Part shown: positions 54,277 through 63,216 of the stretch, one piece after another
How positions within the stretch are numbered: position 1 is the first letter of the stretch
How the letters are laid out: each line of letters opens with the position of its first letter
Assembly: GCA_023052935.1 (NCBI GenBank)
Contig: CM041292.1
Coordinates: 109,417,147-109,481,146, forward strand
Direction: 5' to 3'
Source of the DNA: Piezodorus guildinii
Lineage: Eukaryota; Arthropoda; Insecta; Hemiptera; Pentatomidae
DNA length: 64,000 nt
The notes under the pieces: model-generated
Seen by the model: the letters and a program-made list of their open reading frames with translations, nothing else
The model's database searches: none
What the model was told of the DNA's origin: nothing
Translations under genes and position numbers: made by a program

Positions 54277-55509
54277 TCAGATTTCCTCGCGCGATGACTG
54301 AGCTGCCGCTTCCGGTCGCCTCCATACACTCCTCCTGCTCCTATGTCCACCTCCTCGAGCGGGAACGTCCGCCTCAGTCTCCGTTTCTGCGGACTCGGAC
54401 CCTCCAGATGATTCGGTTGCTGATGTCATATGCCTCCTCTGGAACCTTCCTGGTCGTACTCTCTGAGCATTTACCTCCATGGGTTCCGGCTGGTTCACAT
54501 CACGCCGCCGGTACATATAGGGGCAATTCCTTGCCATATGTCCTTCCACTCCGCACTCAAAGCACCTAGTGCGAGGACATTGAGCTACCAGATGCCCAAG
54601 CTTGCCACAACCATGGCACTTGCGGTCTTCCCGCCGCCCACTGCTTCTTGGCTTTGCTGGCCGTCTATCACCTTGCGGAGGCCTCTCTCTTCTATTCTCC
54701 CGAAAATCTCTTCTTTTCCAAGCAGGAGGGGTCCTGGGCTGATTGTACGAGACCCGTGTCCAACCGTGTTCCTCCGTCTCCATCCGAGATTCTTCCTCTC
54801 GGGCACTGGCGTCCATCATTTCTTGAGCGCATTCGATGAACGAGCGCTCCCTCTGAAACCCTTCTCTTTTCCCGGTTTCCTTCGCCAGCTGCACCTTTAG
54901 AATTATTGCCAAGAAATCCATTCTAAAGTGCACCTCCTCAACACTCGCGGTCTCTCTCATCTTCTCCGTTATTCGGTTGAACTTCGTGAGAAGTTCTCCC
55001 GCATACTGCCCATTAGACTGCCGCGGCTTCTTAGTTTCCCTTATCAGGTGGAACACATCTTCTTCAGGGGCCCATCTTCCCCCTCCGTAGGCCTTCTTTA
55101 GTCGCTCCTTCACGACGCTCCAGGGTGTCTCCTCATCTGCTTGAATATGGTTCAGAATGCTCCTCCTCACCCTGCAAACCACTGCAGCCCTTAAAGCTTC
55201 GGCATCCTCCCCGTCTAACAGGTTTTCGGACAACTTTGAATGGATTCTCACCATCAAGCGATCGCCTCCCTTTAGAAAGTGGTTGAGCTCACCGATCTCT
55301 CCAGTGAATCTATCAAGGTCGGATGTAGCCTTTCTCAACTCCTGAGCTGTCGCCGTTTGGATCTTCACCCACTCCAGCGTCGTTCTATGCGCCTGCGCCA
55401 GTGAAACTTCCGGTAGTGGCGGTAACTCAACTGCCGCCGCTGCCGCCTGCTGTGGCGCAGCCGGTGGGACGTTCAGAACGGCTGGCCTCAAAACCACGTT
55501 TTCTGCCAT
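54277..55509 (-). CDS. Gypsy gag polyprotein
   Basis: 410 codons from ATG 55,507-55,509, about 145 bases inside the 5' LTR. The Ala/Pro-rich N-terminus is followed by a capsid-like helical region (about residues 60-230, LNHFLKGGDRLMVRIHSKL), an Arg-rich stretch, and two CCHC knuckles at about 297-329 (CHGCGKLGHLVAQC and CFECGVEGHMARNC) for RNA packaging. It ends SSREEI then UGA (54,279-54,277). The frame continues without another stop into protease. Confidence 0.93.
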   Translation of the reverse strand: MAENVVLRPAVLNVPPAAPQQAAAAAVELPPLPEVSLAQAHRTTLEWVKIQTATAQELRKATSDLDRFTGEIGELNHFLKGGDRLMVRIHSKLSENLLDGEDAEALRAAVVCRVRRSILNHIQADEETPWSVVKERLKKAYGGGRWAPEEDVFHLIRETKKPRQSNGQYAGELLTKFNRITEKMRETASVEEVHFRMDFLAIILKVQLAKETGKREGFQRERSFIECAQEMMDASAREEESRMETEEHGWTRVSYNQPRTPPAWKRRDFRENRRERPPQGDRRPAKPRSSGRREDRKCHGCGKLGHLVAQCPRTRCFECGVEGHMARNCPYMYRRRDVNQPEPMEVNAQRVRPGRFQRRHMTSATESSGGSESAETETEADVPARGGGHRSRRSVWRRPEAAAQSSREEI

Positions 55510-55636
55510 GTTATCAGTTTACTGGCAAGAGATTAAATAATAAAAAATAAAAAAAAATAACTCACGTACTCTGAGACGTAGGCAAGTACCAAAAATAAAT
55601 TTAAAAAAAATTACGTAGTCTGAACTTATCTAAAGG

Positions 55637-55654
55637 TCCCGGGTTTCGGCACCA
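55637..55654 (-). promoter_or_regulatory. Primer binding site, tRNA-Phe type
   Basis: Element strand TGGTGCCGAAACCCGGGA is complementary over 18 bases to the 3' end of animal tRNA-Phe including CCA. It overlaps the last base of the 5' LTR. Confidence 0.9.
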
Positions 55655-55833
55655 CTTATGTGTTGTCCGAAAGATAAACTAAAAAAAAGGAATAAAGGGG
55701 CATAAACAACACGCTTGATGGCTATTCAAACACTGTCTTTATTGGTCTTTTAATCCTCTATATATACATTTCTAATGTTTACAAGAGGTGGTTTGGAATT
55801 AAGGCTGATATACTACCTTATCAGTCCTTAACT
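55654..55833 (-). repeat. 5' LTR
   Basis: 180 bp, identical by eye to 50,471-50,650, so the insertion is recent relative to the decayed elements around it. Confidence 0.95.
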
Positions 55834-56215
55834 TATATATATATATATATATATAGGTTTTAAAAACAATAATAATGCTTGTTCAATTAAATGATCTGTA
55901 TTAAAAATATTTTAGATGGAAACCATCGTCTTGCCCGGATGACATATGTGGCTAAAGAGATGGACGAAGACATAGAGGAAGAACCAGACACACTTGGGAG
56001 GCTGGATTAAGGCAAGCCTTCGCGAAGATAGGACTGGAATAGGCACAACAAAAATAATTGTATAAGGATTGAAGAATATGGTCCGGTATCTATAGAAAGG
56101 TACCCCACACTGCATAATATAGGGTGGTAGACGAGAATGGATTATGATACAAATATTTTATAATTAACAATAAAAATATTTGTTTTAATCGCTTTGATTA
56201 TTTCTAATTACAAGA

Positions 56216-56420
56216 GTATTGAAGGTTGATAGCCAAATAGATAAATTGTGGTTGCGAGGAACATCTGGTAGCGATAGGAGTTGTCGGGGTAGCCGCACAG
56301 CTGGGGTTACTGTTTTGCATTTAAATTTAGAGCCACAACTAATTCGAGTTATCCAACTTTATCTGTGTCCAAAAAAGCTCTGGTTATCCTATCATTCTTG
56401 AGGGGCGATTAAGGTTAAAT
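56216..56420. promoter_or_regulatory. Possible conserved non-coding block
   Basis: A GC-elevated stretch with TTGTGGTTGCG (Runx-like core), GCACAGCTGGGG (E-box CAGCTG), CAACTAATTCGAG and GAGTTATCC (GATA on the reverse). A 60-codon frame crosses it without looking protein-like. Inferred from composition only. Confidence 0.2.
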
Positions 56421-56628
56421 TTAATGTAGCACAAGAAATTCTGTCATGTTTAAGTCAGCTTATAACTAATAAGCGCTTCGATATACCAAAATACAAATTG
56501 CATCCACGTTAGTGTAGTCACTATCTCAAAAAAAAAGAAAAAAAGTGTTAAAAGTATGTATATTTACCTCATCATTTGCTTTTATCTATTATTTTTTACG
56601 TGTATATATAACATTTTTAATTAAAAAA

Positions 56629-56679
56629 TCTGGTGGGTGCAACACAAGGCTTTCACTTACCTCCGTTGTTAAAATCAAT
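56629..56679 (-). repeat. DR1-type terminus
   Basis: Starts TCTGGTGGGTGCAACAC after an A-run and continues TTTCACTTACCTCCGTTGTT: the same edge as at 58,613 and, in reverse, at 421-454 and 61,786-61,819. Confidence 0.65.
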
Positions 56680-56770
56680 TTGACCGTATCCCTTTGTATA
56701 CCTGTAAAATTCGGGCGTATACCTGTCCACATCTGTGATTATATTCGTATTTTTTTTTTTTTTTTTAATA

Positions 56771-56886
56771 CGAATGCGTTCGTATTCGTACTTACAAAAC
56801 TCGATATTCCCGAATGCATTCTTATTCGTATTTACAAAACTCGATATTCCCGAATGCATTCGTATTCGTATTTCCGAATGCGATTT
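56771..56886. repeat. 40-bp tandem repeat, 2.7 units, ATTCG-rich
   Basis: Units of 40 bases start at 56,771, 56,811 and 56,851 (CGAATGC(G/A)TTC, then TTACAAAACTCGATATTCC). The block is followed by GCGATTTTGCCCATCTCTAG, which resembles the end of hAT-type small transposons (CTAGAGATGGGCAAAA on the other strand). The other end is not found. Confidence 0.6.
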
Positions 56887-56929
56887 TGCCCATCTCTAGC
56901 ATACAGTTCGTTTATGAAATACTGAATAT

Positions 56930-57685
56930 TGATTCATACGAAATTTCCTATTTTGAATCTCTGTTATAAATCAATTTAAGTCAGGAGTATTTAATTTTGT
57001 TTGGTTGGAAGGTAATAAAATGTTATAACAACTAACAGAATAAATTCAAGTCTGATCTCATCATTTAACAGTTTTTACATAGTGTTTGTTCCGTTATTTT
57101 GATTCAATTGTCATTTAAAATCACAACATTCTATTTTTAATCGGGGGCTTTCTATTTATACATATATAAAAAAAATCTATGATATAAAAGAAATAAATAT
57201 ATAGTATGTACATATATATAATATTTTCTATCTATCTGAAATATAAGTACTAACATAGGGGTATAATATATCGTTAGAAACCGCAAGAATATAGAAGAGT
57301 TTATAGACAGTGAAATAAATCTTAAAGGTAAAATAAAGTTCATTGGAAGTATTAAATAGTTATAAACTTCATAGGATAGGAATCTATATTATTTTTACAG
57401 TTTTTGAATACATACATTCCGATAAAAGTTTCATTATATTGGGAAAATTTAATTTCCCATTATCTGTGCTTTTACTTTTAAATAACACACAAATAAACTT
57501 AACCAATTTTTATTTATGTATTTAATTTATGCCGATGATGAAATATAACAATGAATAGGCATATTAATATAAACATATTTTCTTTCTAATTGCACTTTTC
57601 GTTACAATAAACTAAAATTCCCTAAACGATAAACTCTAAATCGGTAAGATAGAAATTTTTTAAACATAAATGACTTATGCAATGA
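56930..57685. other. AT-rich, no gene recognised
   Basis: Short hydrophobic frames on both strands are products of AT richness. No motif or repeat edge. Confidence 0.4.
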
Positions 57686-57689
57686 TTTA

Positions 57690-57725
57690 AATTGCACCCT
57701 TCCGATGCAGGGTCGGGTCCACTAG
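57690..57725 (+). mobile_element. Helitron-like 3' terminus
   Basis: A 5-bp hairpin ACCCT (57,696-57,700) / AGGGT (57,709-57,713), then CGGGTCCA and CTAG (57,722-57,725) followed by T. This fits the Helitron 3' rule of a short GC hairpin a few bases before CTRR, inserted before T. The upstream element body is not delimited and has no Rep/helicase. Confidence 0.45.
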
Positions 57726-57729
57726 TATA

Positions 57730-58600
57730 GTTATAAATGCAATGGAAAGATTAATAGACTTTTTTTCCAAATGGCAACATTGTAAAATGATTAGTATTAG
57801 AATATCAGGATCTGAAGAATATTTCAAGCATTGTTTACGACACAGATTCGGACCTGCATGACGATGGCTCTCTAATCCTTATTACAGTTCTGCTAAGATA
57901 AGGATATGTTGAATCATTGTAAAATAATATATTATAGAATTGTTACCAAAATAGCATGTTATGGGAAACCCGCTAAAGCCAGATAAAGTGAAGGCTTAAC
58001 TGAGGAGACTGGCCAGTTTGTAACAATAGATTACTTCGTACTACATCCCCTAACTCGCTAGGAAGGAGTTATTCAAATAATAGTAAAAAAATACGGTAAT
58101 ACGCTACAAAATGATGTTAATTGTTGTTGAAGAGGGAGGGAGGGAAGGTACGTAATTAAAAAACAAATCTCCAATCCTGTATTGAGGTCGTTTATTTCAA
58201 GTTACCGTTCTCAATTGAAAACAATACGTTCGCAATCATCTTGTATGAAAAAATAAAATAAAACTAGAAATGAGCTACAGAACAAATACAAATGTAAATT
58301 AAAATAAAAGACATTAACTGTAAACAAAATCGAATTATTTGTATGGAGAAAAAAAAAAGAAAAGAAAAAAAATGATGGATCACTGAAAGAATTTAAAAAC
58401 TTGGTTCGGTTCACCAGACAGAAAATTAAAATCAAAAATTAATTTCATTGAATTTAATACAAAAATTCTATTTAAAAAACGTAGTACATAGATTAACAAA
58501 AAATAATTATAATTATATTGAATTATAATTACAATTATAATTCCACCCAAAAAAATGGAAATAATCCTTAAATTGTTGTTCAGTCCAGAAAAAAATAAAA
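57730..58600. other. AT-rich, no gene recognised
   Basis: A short complex stretch at 57,955-58,070 has no open frame. The part after 58,200 is strongly AT-biased on both strands. Confidence 0.35.
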
Positions 58601-58612
58601 ATAAAAATAGCA

Positions 58613-58850
58613 TCTGGTGGGCGCAACACACGACTTTCACTTACCTCCTTTATTTGTGCCAAATTATGAATTTTTAAACAAATTTAGAAACGAAACGAAT
58701 AGTTAAAGGATTATTTACATCGGATTTTAATTGAAGCATGTGTTTTATTAAATAATCTATTATATTATTATCTACGAAAATCAGTTTGTTTTATCGGCTT
58801 TTCATAAGTTAACTTCTACAATAGTATGTATAAGATTTTAGAGGAGTGAG
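58613..58850 (-). repeat. DR1 terminus and neighbouring DR1 sequence
   Basis: Begins TCTGGTGGGCGCAACACAC, continues TTTCACTTACCTCC. At 58,740-58,830 it shares AATCTATTATATTATTATCT and TTTTCATAAGTTAAC-like text with positions 1-100. Confidence 0.6.
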
Positions 58851-58959
58851 GGTGGGTGAAATGAATAATAGCCGGGAACTGCACAATGGTATCAAAAATA
58901 TTCTTTTATTGTCCGGTAGGTCCAATTGATAAAAAATGAAGAAGAATAAATTAACCCTG

Positions 58960-59735
58960 AAGAGACACAAAATATATAATGCCGCTCCCAGTTCTCCCTA
59001 TTTTCCAGACCACTGGAAACTGTCCATTATCAAAATTATACCTAAACCAAAAAAGCCTCTTGAATATCCATCCTCTTACCGTCCTATATCCCTCTTGTCC
59101 ATTCTGGGCAAAATTCTCGAAAAACATCTCCTCAAACGTTTATACCCAGTCCTCGAATCCAACCACGTGATTCCTGACCAACAGTTTGGATTTCGGACAT
59201 CCCATTCCACTATCCAGCAGTGCCACCGTTTGGTGGATGTCATATCTTTCACATTGGAGCGCGGAATGTATTTCGCTGGAGCCTTTCTCGACGTTGAACA
59301 GGCTTTTGATCGAGTTTGGCATCCAGGACTGCTATACAAACTCCGCCGATTCCTCTCTCCAGCGTATTACCTATTAATTCGTTCCTATCTCTCTCATAGA
59401 ACCTTCAAAGTTAACCATAACCTTTCTTACTCATCCGTATTCACTCAGTCAGCCGGTAGTTTCCTGGGTCCGATCCTTTACGCGGTGTATACAGCTGATA
59501 TTCCAAGCACTATCCTTACTTCTTACGCCGATGACACATGTGTGTTATCTGTGAGTAATGATCCTGTTACTGCATCACAAATCCTACAGAACCATCTATC
59601 AGCCATTAAAGAAAAGTGTCAAAACTGGAGAATTAAAATAAATCCTAACAAATCCTATTAAATTACCTTCACTCTACTTCGCAAACCTATGACTTTCCCC
59701 CCCACCGTATCCTTTAACAATATCCTACTTAACCC
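58960..59735 (+). pseudogene. Jockey-clade LINE fragment, RT core
   Basis: An open frame of about 225 codons reads FPDHWKLSIIKIIPKPKKPL, SSYRPISLLSILGKILEK, QQFGFRTSHSTIQQCHRL, GAFLDVEQAFDRVWHPGLL, then TQSAGSFLGPILYAVYTADI and LTSYADDTCVLSV (YADD kept), ending KCQNWRIKINPNK. One stop at 59,659 and a further 70 bases of related frame follow. The usual GVPQGS box before the LGP..Y stretch is missing by four residues, consistent with a 12-base in-frame deletion. Both ends are truncated without a tail. Confidence 0.8.
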
Positions 59736-59759
59736 TGTTAAAATGTTGGTTTCTGAAAT

Positions 59760-60470
59760 TTTTTAAACTAAATTTATGTTGCTGCAAGAAGAAATACTTT
59801 TAAAAAAAACTTAATTTAATTGACAACCTACAAGAACCAAAGTTGTTAAAACAGTATAAAAATTGTCAGTTTCTTTTTCTTCAGTATGGTTATTACTTCA
59901 TGGTTTAAAGCTGATAAAGGTTATCGTTTTACTAGACCGGTTTAACAGTAAACAAATAGCACTTTGGAAATAAATTATAGCTAGATTTTAATATAAAGGA
60001 CCTGAGTGATGAATATGGTGGCCACGGTAGAGGCCCGATTAAGGTGGGAATTTAATAGCTCCGTCGGCGGCAAATTGAGTTAAGTCTTACAAAGTCCTGG
60101 ATCAAGTGTTTTCCAGGTTACCTTCAGCCAGATTAAATAAAGCCCCCTCTATCCGATAAGAGCAATTACTAACTTAGCGATATCATCTCGTGATTTCATT
60201 TTGATGCTTAACACTTAACGGGCTAATAGGAATACAATATTCGGAGGCGTAATTAAGCTATCTGCGACAAAATCTTGTAGGGCTTCTGGAAAAATATGCT
60301 ACTTCTTTTCAGCAATATCCAGAAAAAAAACTTTATCTTATTTCTTCACTTTCTCTAAAGGAAATGAAAAGAAATAATTTCCTTAAGATTCCTTTTTTTT
60401 TTTTTTGTTTTTTATATGAGTTATAAACGAACAGCTTGAAATTTTTTTTCATGCAGTAAGCTTAAAATTT
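59760..60470. promoter_or_regulatory. Possible conserved non-coding block (60.0-60.26 kb)
   Basis: 60,000-60,260 is GC-elevated without open frames and holds GATTAAGG, TCCGATAAGAGC (GATA site), CCAGATTAAATAAAG and AACGGGCTAATAGG. The flanks are plain AT-rich. The call is inferred from composition. Confidence 0.2.
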
Positions 60471-60731
60471 CATTCAACACACAACTTTCTCTCTTTCCTC
60501 GGCTGTTTAAATATATTTAAGAACTATTAAGTAGGTATGTAAAGCAGAAGTAATCTTAAATTTGAAAACAAGTTTAAAGTTAATTTAAATAAATAATTTA
60601 TTTTGTTTCGTTGGAAGCCTATGATTTACATTATACAATAAAATAACTACATTAAATTCTTACGTATAATAAGTAATAAGTTTATGCTTCATAATTTTAT
60701 TTTTTTAATAATAAAAATATTTAAAAAATAA

Positions 60732-60873
60732 AAGAATGAAAGAAAAAAAGTACAGGCAATGAACAGATTGATTGACGCTTATAGGAGAAATAATTATTTA
60801 TTTATATTATTATATATTAATAGAAATTGTTTAGCTCTAAGTATTTATTGTATACTATTGTAGCTGACCCGAC
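60732..60873 (+). repeat. Dispersed repeat DR3, copy 2
   Basis: Over 90% identical by eye to 12,026-12,166, with the same right edge GTAGCTGACCCGAC. A diverged DR1-type terminus lies just upstream at 60,474-60,510. Confidence 0.8.
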
Positions 60874-61029
60874 ATAGTGTTGGTTTATTTTATTTTTATT
60901 TATTTAAGATTAACGGAATTATTAAATTTATGATCCATTGAACTAACTCCCATGTTTATTTAATGGAAGAATCATGAATGACAAAAAAGCTATTTAATAT
61001 TTTAAGTAACAGTAAATAAAGTTAAAAGA

Positions 61030-61075
61030 AAAGAAACAATCTTTATACTGGGACCAAGTCCACTTAAAAACCAAA
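61030..61075 (-). repeat. CR1-like LINE 3' end only
   Basis: AATCTTTATACTGGGACCAAG then TCCACTTAAAA on the plus strand is the complement of the GTCCCAGAATAAA 3' end seen at 1,930 and 36,740. A tiny truncated insert. Confidence 0.45.
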
Positions 61076-61089
61076 ACAAAGAATTTCCC

Positions 61090-61822
61090 CTGATTTAGTT
61101 AATTTTTTACTTTCAGTTACCAACATTGTAAGAGAAAGTATTATGATCATGATGATAATCTTCGATATCCAGTTTTCAACGAAAATACACATTTTAGGGC
61201 CCCCGCGTCGAAATTACCAAGTCACTCAGAAAAGTCCGTGTGTGCTTTCACGTGTGTGTGTGTGTGTGTGGTAAGTCTAGTAAAAAAAATGCAATGTCGT
61301 ACGAAACTGAAATTTCGTATTTGAGACGCATGAGATGCAACTCCAACCTTTTTACTATATTCGAATTAAATGAAATGCTATTTTATACTATGAGTTTTAC
61401 ACCGTTGCTTTTTCTAGAAAATAGGTATGACGATTTTTGTGTAAATTCGCTATATGGATGTAAAATGTAATATCGTGTGGGTTTTATTCTAATTGAAATA
61501 CTCTGACAGGATTTAAATGCCGATTTTTTAAATTTAGTTTCTTAACCTAATTAAAGTACCTTAAATTTTGTTTCTTCAAAATATTTTACAATATCATCTT
61601 TTTAGGATTATTGAAAAGCGGCCTATTGTAAAATTTGAATTCTTACAAATGGATAGAAGAGCAAAAGTATTTTTTAAATATAATTTTAATTTTTTTGAAC
61701 ATAAGAACAGTAATATTGATGAATAATATACCGCTAGGAAGCTACAGAATTAAGAAAAAATATTTTCTTATACAAAAAAATTGTAGTGAAGTGAAAGTCG
61801 TGTGTTGCGTTTGCCAGATTTG
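61090..61822 (+). repeat. DR1-type repeat region with terminus
   Basis: Contains CAACGAAAATACACATTTTA (also near 43,790), a (GT)n tract, AATATCGTGTGGGTTTTATT, CAGGATTTAAATGCCGAT, and the terminus GAAGTGAAAGTCGTGTGTTG ending in CCAGA at 61,819. Short frames inside are not genes. Confidence 0.55.
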
Positions 61823-62259
61823 TATATGACTAATGAAGCATTTTACGTACACCTTTATACACACATATAATAGGTAAATGCATTCATAAAATGCAGAAAT
61901 ACGTCGGTAAAAAAGGTCTAGAGAGACTTAAAACCTCTGAAGACTCCATTGCAAGCCGAAAAAAAATTAATAATATCAAATTTAAACAATGATTGTTGTG
62001 GCTGCCTGGCTAAGGAAAACAAAGACAGATGGAACGGAAAAGGTATTCTGAGAAGATGATGAGGTGTTGAAAGGCAAGATAAATAAAACCAAATCATGAA
62101 TTCAGGTTTAGTCGATCTCCTCAGTCGGAATAATCGCTATGATAATTAACGAATTTATTAAAAGTTATAATGACAAAGCAGTATTATTATAAAGCATTTC
62201 TTGTTTAATTTTTATCTTGATACTAAACAAAAAAATAAGTTTTATTATATTCTCTTGAG

Positions 62260-62600
62260 CGGTTTTCGCTACACTTGACAGCAACCAGATTTTATTTTTT
62301 TTTTCAAAATGGTTATGTATTCGATTGATAACCTAAATCTGTCTTTGGATCGAAACAGATTCGACCTTATTTAATATTTCACAACCAAATCTTATGAGAG
62401 GGAGGTTAATGAAAGAATTCAATATGCAGGTGACATGAATCGGGAATTTCATACAGCAAAGACAGATTGTGATGAGTTTCGTTCACTTTCATTTCGGTCG
62501 CCATTGACCGGGGAAGCTATTGTCACGCCGGCGGAAGATTTATTAGTGAGGGAGGGCGCCAAAAATTCTTCTACTGGCCTTCCGATATGAAATATCTCTA
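62260..62600 (+). other. GC-elevated block, exon or conserved element
   Basis: From about 62,373 a plus-strand frame is open for some 70 codons (GDMNREFHTAKTDCDEFRSL, then LTGEAIVTPAEDLLVREGAK) to TGA near 62,589. There is no clear acceptor or donor and no 5' ATG before the middle. The product is not recognised. Confidence 0.25.
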
Positions 62601-62974
62601 CATATACCTATATATTTCTATCACTCCACTCATTTGGAATCATAGGCATCATCTTATATCCCACATCTTTCTGGAACTAGAAAATGTCTTAATGATAGAT
62701 CTTCACACTAAAAGGATCTTTATCGTTCATAGAAAGCTTAAATTAAATATCCTATTCCACGATTAGACAACCACACCAAAACGTTTATAAGACTAATATA
62801 TAGTCTTATGAACTAGTTCCCCTACAACCCACGAAGAGTTTTTCGAACAGTACATACAGCTATAGAGATGCGTAATTGTCATAACCTATAGATGAAATAG
62901 AGTAGGGTAGGGTATTGGAGTAGGTGCTCAACCTCTTGGTTATTAGCACCGAATAAATTTGTAGTAACAGATTT

Positions 62975-63215
62975 GTTTTACTCTTTTTTCTTCTTTCTAT
63001 TTATTTATTTTTCCTTCTATTTTTTTTTATTTATTTTTTTTTTTTATTTATTATTTTTTTTTTTGTTTATTTATTTTTTTTTATTATTGTTTTGTTGACA
63101 CATTCTGAATTAGTGAATTTATTCCTAAATTTATTATTAAATTATTTATTTATGTATTTTTTGTATTATTACTATTATTTATTTTTTCTTTTTTTTCTTT
63201 CTTTATTTCTTTTTT
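62975..63215 (-). other. T-rich 3' tail region of the right-edge LINE
   Basis: About 240 bases made of T-runs and TTTATTTA units, lying directly after the stop of the minus-strand LINE frame. It is probably the element's A-rich 3' UTR and tail, expanded. Confidence 0.45.
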
Positions 63216-63216
63216 C

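Larger units (their letters stand above)
50471..55833 (-). mobile_element. Complete gypsy-type LTR retrotransposon, very young
   Basis: Two 180-bp LTRs read as identical. Inside lie, in element order, a tRNA-Phe primer site, gag, protease-RT-RNase H, integrase and a purine tract. It is inserted in a (TA)n tract (50,449-50,470 and 55,834-55,852), so the target duplication is TATA-like but cannot be delimited. Domain order PR-RT-RNH-IN places it in Ty3/gypsy. Coding GC is far above the surroundings. The only breaks are a UGA between gag and pol and a frame change between RNase H and integrase. There is no envelope gene: only about 270 T-rich bases separate pol from the 3' LTR. Confidence 0.95.

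Noticed and set aside
50948..55345. Plus-strand frames of 60-156 codons across the gypsy element
   Set aside because: They are antisense shadows of GC-rich gag and pol.
55880..56070. Possible RTE-type LINE tail right of the gypsy element
   Set aside because: Only loose similarity in broken frames (CPDDIC, then RTRHTWEAGL); too weak to call.
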